Source: Mytilus galloprovincialis (taxonomy: Eukaryota; Mollusca; Bivalvia; Mytilida; Mytilidae). From it: a stretch of 64,000 nt of DNA. This document shows, piece after piece, positions 48,701 to 57,560 of the stretch. Position 1 is the stretch's first letter. The number at the start of each line of letters is the position of its first letter. A program made the position numbers and the translations under genes. Location: NCBI RefSeq assembly GCF_965363235.1, contig NC_134843.1, positions 89,065,795-89,129,794 on the forward strand. Direction: 5' to 3'. Under the pieces are notes generated by a model, which was given only the letters and a program-made list of their open reading frames with translations, was not told the DNA's origin and did not search any database.

Positions 48701-48911
48701 GAAGAAGAAATCTTTAATTGCACAGTATTGTGCAATAGATTTGTAAGATCATGACATTTGTTTTGTGTCAGAAACTCATATTATGTCAAAACTTTGATCA
48801 CAATCCAAATTCAGAGCTGTATCAAGCTTGAATGTTGTGTCCATACTTGCACCAACTGTTCAGGGTTTGACTTCTGCTGTCGTATTAAGCTGCGCCCTGC
48901 GGAACACCTGG
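45735..48911 (+). repeat. Composite dispersed repeat, copy C, split by a transposon
   Basis: It begins TATATGACCGCAAAAATTA like copy B, has GGAAGGTTTGAATTGATTTT and GGGGCCCAAAGGGGCCC core units, and ends with GTTCAGGGTTTGAC and GCGCCCTGCGGAACACCTGG. A 1929-bp inverted-repeat element (46190-48118) interrupts it inside a core unit. Removing that element and one AATAA restores AGGAATAAGGGGCC, which fits the family consensus. Confidence 0.7.
46190..48118. mobile_element. 1929-bp inverted-repeat transposon filled with a TTTTGT-motif array
   Basis: Perfect 36-bp terminal inverted repeats (46190-46225 and 48083-48118) begin TACGGGGCGCCGAATGGGAC. AATAA flanks both sides (46185-46189, 48119-48123), a 5-bp target duplication. 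Almost all of the interior is built from ACAAAAGTCAATTTTGT-type units in both orientations, spaced by TGAGAC, TGACGAC or CAATTTTGTT. A block of roughly 460 bp is duplicated (compare about 46921-47098 with 47378-47563). Two hairpins punctuate it: an 11-bp perfect stem at 46400-46427 and a 20-bp stem with one mismatch at 47816-47871. No transposase, so non-autonomous. ORFs inside are repeat artefacts. Confidence 0.92.
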
Positions 48912-49199
48912 TTGGATTATGTCTCAAAAACTATTGTTGCAGTCAGAGCAAGTTTGACTTGGTAAAAATGATCAGAAGGTCAATTTCCGTTCGCCTTGGA
49001 ATATTCAGACCAATAAGAAAAACATATTTGGAGTTATTAACCCTTAACTTATCTTTTGATGAAGTTTATGGTTTTATCTAGAATACTTATAGATAGACAG
49101 AAACTTCGAACAACAATAATATTTAGCAAAGTAACATCTACCAATAACTCTGATGACTGAATTCATAATATATACGATTTATTGTCATAAAAAGCCTAT

Positions 49200-49650
49200 T
49201 TTTGGCTCGCTTGACAGCGTTGGGGATGGCAGCAGTGGCGTCAACAATGCATTAGTTTGTGATTTGCTTAATTTTTATAGTGAACCACAAGTGGCAGGTC
49301 AATCATATTTGGTATGCAGATGTATTAGCATTGGCACATCTCATTGCCATGGAGATTATTTGGACGTGCCCCTCAGTCATGGTTATTGACTTTGAAACAT
49401 TTGCTGATTGCCATGGAGATTATTTGGACGTGCCCCTCAGTCATGGTTATTGACTTTGAAACATTTGCTGATTATACGTGTATTAGTTTGTGATTAGGTC
49501 AGTTTATGGGGAACCACTAGTGGTTTATTAGCGTTGGGGATGGCAGCAGTGGCGTCTACAATGTACTTGCAGTTGTACTAGCATTGACACTTCTCATTTA
49601 CATGGAGATTGCTTAGTCAAGTACCACAGTCATTATTCACTGACTTTGAA
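49200..49650 (+). repeat. Local duplications including a 64-bp tandem repeat
   Basis: 49343-49406 is repeated directly at 49407-49470 (ATTGCCATGGAGATTATTTG, GACGTGCCCCTCAGTCATGG). A larger diverged duplication relates about 49215-49400 to 49530-49640 (GCGTTGGGGATGGCAGCAGT in both). The base composition is less AT-rich than its surroundings. No convincing ORF. Confidence 0.75.
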
Positions 49651-49774
49651 TATATGTAACATGTTAAAAGTATTGCTATTTTAATGTCAACATTTGCATA
49701 ATCAAATTACAAAAAAGCGAGACATATCTCTGTGATGACAGGTTATTATAAAAAAAAACTATTTTGTACTCCAG

Positions 49775-49815
49775 AAGCACGTTAGGTCTTCAACAGACTC
49801 ATCAGTGACGCTCGA
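49775..49815 (-). repeat. Inverted fragment of the GCGTCACTGATGAGTC repeat tail
   Basis: ACTCATCAGTGACGCTCGAA is the inverse of the motif at 50860-50940, about 1.1 kb away. Confidence 0.6.
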
Positions 49816-50159
49816 ATCAAAAATGTTAGTAAGTTAGCTTACATACACAACCTGTGTGTACTTTAAAAATAACAATCTGATTGAAGCGATTTACAAGTCA
49901 ATGACACCGAAGGTAATTAAAGGGTAATTAGGTCAATAAATTAAAAAAAACATATTTCTTAATTTCTTCCATTCTCATAAATTTTATTGTCAAATAGTAG
50001 GACAATATAGCCTAGTTAAAAAAAACTAAAATATCAATTATGCAGCTTGCTGTCAAGTTGATGTAATTAGCATATTTTAATTGAACTATCTAAAAATACA
50101 CAAGTATGAGCAATTAACCCTCAAAGATAAAACTGCATTCGGAATTAAATCGTCTGGAT

Positions 50160-50680
50160 TTTAAGAGAGGGGACACTTACTATATAATGAAAAAGTGAAA
50201 TAACAAAAATACCGAACTCCATGGAAAATTCAAATCGGAAAGTTCCTTATCATATATGGCAATATCAAAAGCACCAACTTATCAAACGAATGGAAAACAA
50301 CTGTCATAATCCTGACTTGGTACAGGCATTTTCTTGTGTAGAAGATGGTGGATGAATCCTGTTTTATTGCAAGACATACATCTTACTTGTATGACAGTGG
50401 CATACAATTCCATTATATTGATAGCAATATATGAAGAAAAAAAACCAGAAGGAATAGGTAAAAATGTCAAAAAATGCTGAACCTCGTGTTATAATCGTAA
50501 TCATTATAAAAACAAACAAATATACCAACAAAGAACCAAAAAAGCATATCTAGACAAACCACATTAATTAGCAAACCAAATTCCAGTACACAAAATTTAC
50601 CATAGCACAATAACACGTTGGCGGGATGCATGACCACCGAGCCACGCCAAAAGGATGTTACCATAAATGTATTTAACAGT
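50160..50680 (+). repeat. Dispersed repeat, GGTACAGGCATTTTC family
   Basis: TCAAACGAATGGAAAACAAC, TTGGTACAGGCATTTTCTTG, ATACAATTCCATTATATTGA, GGTAAAAATGTCA and CATAGCACAATAACACGTTG occur in this order. Same family at 56480-58245 (split) and 63480-63960. I know this as a very common mussel repeat. Confidence 0.8.
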
Positions 50681-50859
50681 AATGGCTAATAATTTACAAA
50701 GACAAATGAAAGAATGCTATAACATGTAATTAAGATAATAAACAACGTCAGTACTTATACTCTATACTTCAAGACTATCATGTATAGCTTTTTGGAATTT
50801 TGGATCCTCAATGCTCTTCAACTTTGTACTAGTTTGGCTTTATAAATATTTTGATATGA

Positions 50860-50940
50860 GCGTCACTGATGAGTCTTATGTAGACGAAACGCGCGTCTAG
50901 CGTACTAAATTATAATCCTGGTACCTTTGATAACTATATA
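50860..50940 (+). repeat. Dispersed repeat tail with GAGCGTCACTGATGAGTC
   Basis: GAGCGTCACTGATGAGTCTT, AGACGAAACGCGCGTCT (a small hairpin: AGACG/CGTCT) and TAATCCTGGTACCTTTGATA. A related core, CCTGATGAAGGTAAAT...GAAACGCGC, occurs at 53300-53360, 54138-54190 and, degraded, 4441-4500. Confidence 0.7.
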
Positions 50941-52445
50941 TTATTTGTGAAGGTGATACGGAATATCTATCAACAAGGTTTTGGTATCTTCCGATGACCT
51001 TTTTTTTAAGAAAAGGGAAGAGATTCTGCTCAGACACTGGTGACGTTTTATTAAGCTATTGAATATCGAATAAGTCTTGGAAATGTATATTCCATATGCA
51101 GGTGAAGTTGGTATATTGCTATTACGGTGTAGGAAATAGATTAGTCTCGTTAGTCATAGATTCTGGTACTGAGATGACTGCTTATGTCAAATTCGAGGTG
51201 TCAGTCTAAAATTGAGGCAGAGGGAGGCGTATCTGTTGTCAAAGTTTCTGTAATTTCTAGTTCTGAAGGGAATATAAATAAAACCCATTCAGAAAAGTTT
51301 GAATCGTTGGAAGTGTACTGTTGTTTGTACGGAATGAGTGGTAGGGATAGTACGTTGCAATATGTCACTTTTCACGTTTCATGATATATGTTAACGTCGA
51401 GAAATAAAGATGAATTATATTTGACATGATTGCTGATTAAATCACAAACATCTGCAATAAAACAGACGTCGATTTTTTTATTCAGATGCGTCGTCAATGC
51501 ATCAGATATTTGTGAAATCTATAAATCTCTCCATTAAATAGCGTAAGCGTGATGGCTTTGTGGAGATGTTTAAAAAATATATATATATGATAGGGTATGT
51601 CGTTGTGCTATACTTTAGATATATACTCAATCTCTCATCTTCTCTCTCCTACTACAAAAAGGTCAAAGTGTCCAACCTCCTTACAATCGGGATAATGTAC
51701 ATCAGGAAAATAGTTCAATGTGTTTTCGATTGCATGACTGTCTGAATTTTTAATTTCGCAAATAGTTAATAGATGTCTGTGTTTTAGTTACTGATTGTGT
51801 TAGCTTATTGACCTGCTGGTTGTAATTTACTCAATATCTCCGTATTTCCATATCTATCAAATTGTGTTCTTCCGTGCTCACAATGACACAACATAGAAAT
51901 AAAAGGAGGTAATGTCCAAAACGCCAGGTTTATAAAAATACTGACGTATCAAATGAAAAATCAAACCAGTGATAAAACATGATTTTTTTTATTAATGAAA
52001 ATGTATCTATAAAAGTAAAGGTTTAAGGTTCGAATGACCCAATACTTTTTAATATATAATTTTGAAATCGCGTACAAGTTGTTGCAAATAAAGTTTATCC
52101 TCTCTGTTCTTATGTACATACAATTACACATGTTCTCTCGATCCACTGTATCCTACACAACCTTGTAACTGCAGAAATGGTTATAGTTCGAAAAACTAAT
52201 TAACAATTTGACAATGGACGCAAAAAATTAAAACAACTGCAAGTTAGTCTACATGGAGATGGAAATCTGTATCATTTTCTTACAAGCAATCAGATGTTGG
52301 GGTCATCCGAGTTCACATAGCGTCCGTACTTTGATATTCTTTAGACCTTCACTTACATTTTTTATATCAATAAAATCATTTTCAATCGTTTTTATATGTT
52401 TCAGCGAGTACTATAACTATAAATAAGATCAATATCCATTTTTTT
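50941..52445. other. Mostly featureless DNA with one unrecognised ORF
   Basis: A 66-codon frame at 51184-51384 (starting MSNSRCQSKIEAEGG) is the only notable item. It is richer in G and C than the DNA around it, but I recognise no domain, and the DNA directly before it looks like the end of a longer decayed coding sequence (GATTCTGGTACTGAGATGAC). It is possibly a retroelement relic. The rest is AT-rich without features I can support. Confidence 0.25.
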
Positions 52446-52453
52446 TTTATTTT

Positions 52454-52997
52454 TTAACAAAAGCCACGTGTTTTGACATGCCTGCCATAGCAACATTGCT
52501 CAGAATACGGATTATATGATTCTGTTCCACAACATCTGTGTTTGTTTGTATGCACAATTCCACGACAACATATTTGTTCTTCCGGATTATAAAGAACAGT
52601 TCCGCAGCACAATCCGTTTCGAGGGTGTAATTTTCCATAGCAACAAGTTTCATTATCAGGATCATATGTCTTTTTATCACAGCACAGTTTTTTACCTGGT
52701 GTGTTAAGTTTTCCATTACAGCAGACCAAATATGGTGGTGTGTACGCCTTTTTTCCACAGCAGTAAGTTCCACCGGGAGCGTTCAGTTTACCATTACAAC
52801 ATGTTTTATATGGCGGTGTGTATGCTTTGTATCCACAGCAATGACTGCCGCCTGGTGAATTAACAACTCCGTTACAGCAAGTTTCATAAGGTGGCTTGTA
52901 GCCTTTCTTTCCACAACATTGTTGGTTTTTAGAAGATGTCAAGACTCCGTTACAACAGGTATTATCTGAAGGGTCATAGTAAGAGCTTCCGCAATAT
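52454..52997 (-). CDS. Galaxin-like di-cysteine repeat protein, C-terminal exon
   Basis: An acceptor TTTCAG precedes 52997, and an open frame runs 180 codons to TAA at 52454. The peptide is a tandem array of units of the form CCGxxxYxPxxxxCCxGxLxxxxx, with 13 Cys-Cys pairs and motifs such as KAYTPPYKTCCNGKLNAPGG. This is the signature of galaxin and galaxin-like proteins, secreted disulfide-rich matrix proteins first described from coral skeletons and also reported among mollusc shell and byssus-associated proteins. The first codon needs one base from an upstream exon (phase 1), so the gene continues to higher coordinates. The signal-peptide exon was not found. AATAAA lies just past the stop (52451-52446). 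The role in biomineralisation or matrix is by family analogy. Confidence 0.85.
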
Positions 52998-53269
52998 GCT
53001 GAAATCGAGAGTAAAGAATGAAAGTCTTTATTCGTTTACCATTATAATTTTGAATGGATAATACAGTTTTGAATTGAATGTTTAAGTATGTTGTAATTAA
53101 TCTTCTATTTAACTGGTTTAAGGTTAATGTGACAAGGTTGATGGTTTGATTTCTAGGATAAATCAAAAAGATATCTTTTCTAATGTATACAGTATTTCAA
53201 CTGGTTGAATAGATTTCTCAAGAAAAATTTATCTTAGATGAGTTTGTCTTTATTTTTAATATATAGCTC

Positions 53270-53365
53270 TTCTGCGGTTCATTGGCTTCCAGATATTCGG
53301 CTTCAGGCGTTCCTGATGAAGGTAAATACAGAAATGCGCTTCGGATGCACGAATTTTATTTATAG
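53270..53365 (+). repeat. Repeat core CCTGATGAAGGTAAAT
   Basis: GGCTTCAGGCGTTCCTGATG, AAGGTAAATACAGAAATGCG and GGATGCACGAATTT share order with 54138-54190 and 4441-4500. A dispersed repeat tail. Confidence 0.55.
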
Positions 53366-53734
53366 TGTATTTTCATTTTTTTGTTTAGATATACATGTAT
53401 AAGATATCTTATTTAGTTTACAAGATATCTCATCAACTTTATAAGATATCTTGAAAATGTGTAGAATATAAATGGCTTGGCACACGTTTGAAAAATGCTG
53501 CTTGCATCTGTGGAAAACTGCCAAAATTGTCTTATTATAGACATTTTTTCTTTACATACAAATGCATCAGCCTTATCCCAAAATATTTGCGAAAATTTGA
53601 TGATGTGAGTCAACTATCTTTTTGGTTGATGTTTGTTCTTGTTTTAGTTAGACAAACACGAATGTAATCAAATATGTCTAATATCACTTCCAATGAATGC
53701 AAATAATATCTATGTACTAAACTCATATGCGACT

Positions 53735-54200
53735 ATTCCATTCTAAACCTTTAAAAGATTAACATAAGCTGAGAGGAATTTATAATTTCACAATTTTGTC
53801 GTTTGGGCCACACCATTATAAATTTATAGAAAGAGTTTATAAATTTTGAAATCATTAAGAAAATAAGGTTTCAACTCCCTTAAGCAAACTGACCTTAGCT
53901 CTAAACCTTTAAAAGATTATCATAAGCTGAGAGGAATTTACAATTTCACAATTTTGTCGTTTGGGCCACACCATTATAAATGTATAGAAAGGGTTTATAA
54001 ATTTTGAAATTATTCCGAAACTAAGGTTTCAACTCCCTTAAGCAAACTAGCATTAACTGGATTTGGCTATTTGAATAGGTTATGTTTGGTCATATTGCTC
54101 TGAAATTGTTTTGTTCTTATAAATCCTTGGCTGTCACACATTTGGCTTTGAGCATTCCTGATGAAGGTAAATCAAGAAACGCGCATGGGAAACAAGAAAT
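53735..54200 (+). repeat. Tandem duplication of about 158 bp plus repeat tail
   Basis: CTAAACCTTTAAAAGATTA through TTTCAACTCCCTTAAGCAAA occurs twice, starting near 53743 and 53901. It is followed by ATTTGGCTATTTGAATAGGT, TTGGTCATATTGCTCTGAAA and the GAGCATTCCTGATGAAGG / GAAACGCGC core. It looks like one dispersed element whose 5' portion has duplicated. Confidence 0.75.
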
Positions 54201-54306
54201 TTATATACTAGTAATGTGTTTTTTTTTTCTTCATTTTTTTCTTTTAATCTTTTTAAATGAAAGAAACAAATCTAAGCTAACCACATATGGTTTGTCTGAG
54301 CTGTAC

Positions 54307-54357
54307 AATTAAACAAAGCACCACAAACCAACCACTGACTTCCATCACCAGGAATAT
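54307..54357 (-). CDS. Candidate upstream exon of the galaxin-like gene
   Basis: The minus strand has a pyrimidine-rich acceptor (TTATTTTTCAG) before 54357 and a donor GTACAG after 54307. The 51-nt exon is phase 1 at both ends, which matches the phase needed by the exon at 52997. It encodes IPGDGSQWLVCGALFN; LVCGALFN resembles a degraded LVCCNGKLN galaxin unit. The donor is weak and the exon short, so this is tentative. Confidence 0.33.
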
Positions 54358-54471
54358 CTGAAAAATAAGAAATATAAAGATCATAACCAGCTTAGTAAAA
54401 CAAGTCAGTCACATTTATGAATTCTGATGGATTTTTTCGTTCTGGACTTAAATTGACATATAATAGTTGCC

Positions 54472-54804
54472 TAAATGATGTTCGCTCCTCTAGTTTTCGA
54501 AGTTTTGCCAAATATTCATAACTATCTGGTTGTATGCATTTGGTGCCCTCTAACCCGTACTTTTTCCCATACTTTGATTACATATAGTTTAAAAAGTCAT
54601 CTTTGAAAATCCTTTAAATTCTTGTTATTTTCATCGTTTTGAAAGAAAAAGGTGCCAATGCTAAATATAAAAAAAATATAGAGAGAGTTATTGTCCGCAA
54701 TATTTTCAATGGGTTATATCTCGAAAACAAACACAAAAACCATTTATTTTATTTCTTCATTTTTGAAAAGATTGTTTTTCCAAAACAGCAGCGAACGTCC
54801 TTAA
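54472..54804. mobile_element. TTAA-type MITE, diverged copy
   Basis: Right inverse end TTAAGGACGTTCGCT (ends at 54804); the left end is degraded to AAATGATGTTCGCT. The interior TATATCTCGAAAACAAACAC matches the element at 30779-31178. Confidence 0.6.
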
Positions 54805-55989
54805 TCTACGTCATTTAAACTCTGGTGGATGGTTGTCTCATTGGCAATCACCACACCAGTTATCCCAATCTGAAATCGCGGGGGTATCCGATTCTCGAAG
54901 AGCAATTACATGAAAAACCCAAATGGTGGGTAAGTTCGGATTCGGATCCGTCTTCAGATTTCGGACCCGGTTGATGACCTTATACAATCTTTGTTTTCTA
55001 TAGTAGATGTGAAGGTCTTAAACTGTCACTACCAAATAGAAATACGATAACGATCGACTCCCTTAACATATATTTTCATAATTCATACTTTAATTTTTTT
55101 TTTTTAATTTTAATAACAATTTGACATACTGCAACATATTTTCAGTTTATTTATCCCAATATTGAAAAATAAATAAAATGGATTTAATACCAAAAAAGGT
55201 ACATATTACTTTGTTCGGAATTAATTTCATGCCGAAGTAAATTTTCAACACATCAAGAAAGCACATTTAACACTTCTAAACAATAAGATAAAAAAAATAA
55301 TGATCTCCATAATCAATTTCTTCTATAAAAACTTTATACATGTATATGTAAATAAAAGGAATCATTTTTAAAAAAAATGTACAAGTCACTGGTTGGAGCT
55401 GGATGTCGTAAAAACTCACATAACAGTTCTTTGTTTTTTTTTGCAGTGTGAGATGTTGACTGAATAAGTCTGCGCTTTACAAATTCTACACACGAACAAG
55501 TTGTTCTGGAGTGACCTTAAAAAAATACAAGTATGATATTTATAGTTTAAGGAACGCCTCCAGACAACACAACCATGATTAAGTACACATTGTTGTACAA
55601 TCTCATTTTTATATTGGAAAACCCTTTGCATTAAGAACGATATAAATCATTTTGATTGAAGATTGCTTTCACACGTAGAAACAGTTTAAAGGAAACAAGA
55701 GACTTAATATACATGTTCATGATTTTGTCACTGTTTATGGACTTCCTCCTTTTTGAATTCATCTTGGAGTCCGGTAATTTTTGTTATACTTTTATACTTT
55801 TTTGTGTGATGCTTGTTTTAATAGGTTGTTTATAAATGTACTGTTAATCGCTATTTGGAGTTGAAATTAACATATTGATCTCTAACACGATAAATCCATT
55901 TTTATAAGCACTTCATTTTGTTTACTGAGGAATTTAACTAAGATCGTACGGACCAAAATCAGAAATCATTGTGTTTAATCTTGAAAAAT
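54805..55989. other. Spacer without supported genes
   Basis: A short GGTTGTCTCATTGGCAATCA fragment of the AAGATGTGGTATGAGTG family lies at about 54833. Otherwise it is AT-rich with small unsupported ORFs (the largest, 55416-55631 minus, has no recognisable domain and contains an A9 run). Confidence 0.4.
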
Positions 55990-57114
55990 TGGCAAAGGTA
56001 TCACAATAGGTTTTCAAAAGTAAAATATGACTTTGATTACATGAATATATGTACAAAATTGTGTACTAAAGTGAGTTCAGGTATCACAAGTTCATGTACA
56101 AAGAAGTTTACGCAAAAGTGAGTTCCGATACCGTGACTTAAAGTACACAGTTTTATTCTCAGGTGAGTTTGAATGTCATGGCTCCATATATATACAGTAG
56201 TCATTTCAATTAAGATCAGATACCGGGATTCAAAATAAGTATACTGAGATAAGTTGTGATATCACGAGACATTGTACAAAAAAGAAAGTTAAATGAGTTG
56301 AGATATCACGAGTCATTGTACAAAGAAGAACGTTAAATGAGTTGAGATATCACGAGTCATTGTACAAAAAAAAAGTTATATGAGTTGAGTTATCACAATT
56401 CAATGTACAAAAAAGTTAACTTCAGTGACCTGATATATCACAAGTCACTGTTTGTACACAAAGTAAAATCACAAAAAAACTGATCTTTGAAAAAAATCAA
56501 AACAAAAAGTCCCTTATCAAACGGGAAAATCAAAAGCTCAAACACATCAAACGAATGGATAACAACTGTGATATTTCTGAATAGGTACAGGCATTTCCGG
56601 ATGAAGAAAATAGTGGATTAAACATGGCTGTATAGCTAGCTCACTTTTATGACAGTCGCATACAATTCCATTATAATGACAACGATGTGTGAACATAACA
56701 ACAGACACAATAGGTAAAAATGTCAGGGATACAGCAGTCAAAGTTGTGTTATAATCTTAATCATTATGAAAACAAATAAATGTGTTAAGCCCCAGTCCCA
56801 CTAGACCACGATCGCACCACGCTCAACGCGATCTAAAATAAATTCAGATCGTGGTGAGGTCGCGGTATGAGCGGCATGAAAATATAAATACGCTTCTACA
56901 ACGATCCCGCTACGATTATACGACGTTCTCACTGCATTTATTCTGCGACCTCACTACGCTTATCAAGATCTTTCTACGCTCATCACGTTCTCACTACGAC
57001 CATGCCACGAGTTAACCGATTGCAACACGATCTTACCACGCTTCTACTGCGATTATAGCACATTCTTACCACGATTATAGTTCGTTCATACCGCGATCTT
57101 TCTATGTTTTCAGC

Positions 57115-57345
57115 AATAAAACAAACATAACAGCCATGCCATCAAAATCTACTAGAACACATGGGGCGTGGTGGTACGAGTTGATGATAGACAAATGGAG
57201 CTCTGATAGTAACGAATCCTGATCCAGCAGAGATGTCGGACCGACCAATCCAACCTAAATTACAACCTATTGCTGGTCCATCAAGCTCAAATAACTATAT
57301 TTTAGTGAACGATAGCAGAGATGACACAGATGTGTCAATAGATAT
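57115..57345 (+). pseudogene. Coding-like remnant inside the CACTACGA element
   Basis: One frame starts at an ATG near 57136 (MPSKSTRTHGAWWYELMIDK) and stops after 28 codons. An overlapping frame then stays open from about 57220 to 57345, reading DPAEMSDRPIQPKLQPIAG then PSSSNNYILVNDSRDDTD. The composition is protein-like and unlike the motif array on both sides. It could be a frameshifted relic of an element-encoded or captured protein. I cannot name the family. Confidence 0.3.
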
Positions 57346-57560
57346 AGGAAGATGTGGTATGAGTGCCAATGAGACAACTCTCCATCCAAGTCACAATTTA
57401 TAAAAGTAAACCATTATAGGTCAAAGTACGATCTTCAACATGGAGCCTAGGCTCACACCGAATAGCAAGCTATATAAAGGGCCCCAAAAAACTACTAGTG
57501 TAAAACCATTCAAACGGGAAAACCAACGGTCTAATCTATATAAAAACGAGAAGCATGGTT
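57346..57560 (+). repeat. Dispersed repeat, AAGATGTGGTATGAGTG family (best copy)
   Basis: GAAGATGTGGTATGAGTGCC, AATGAGACAACTCTCCATCC, GGTCAAAGTACGATCTTCAA, GGCTCACACCGAATAGCAAG and ACGGTCTAATCTATATAAAA. It sits inside the CACTACGA element, the innermost layer of a nested insertion. Confidence 0.8.

Noticed and set aside
49153..49453. 78- and 64-codon ORFs over the 64-bp duplication
   Set aside because: They encode the same repeat peptide twice in two frames. No family similarity; a product of the tandem duplication.
55416..55631. 71-codon minus ORF as a further galaxin exon
   Set aside because: It has cysteines but no CCG or YxP pattern, contains an A9 run and has no convincing splice sites in the needed phase.
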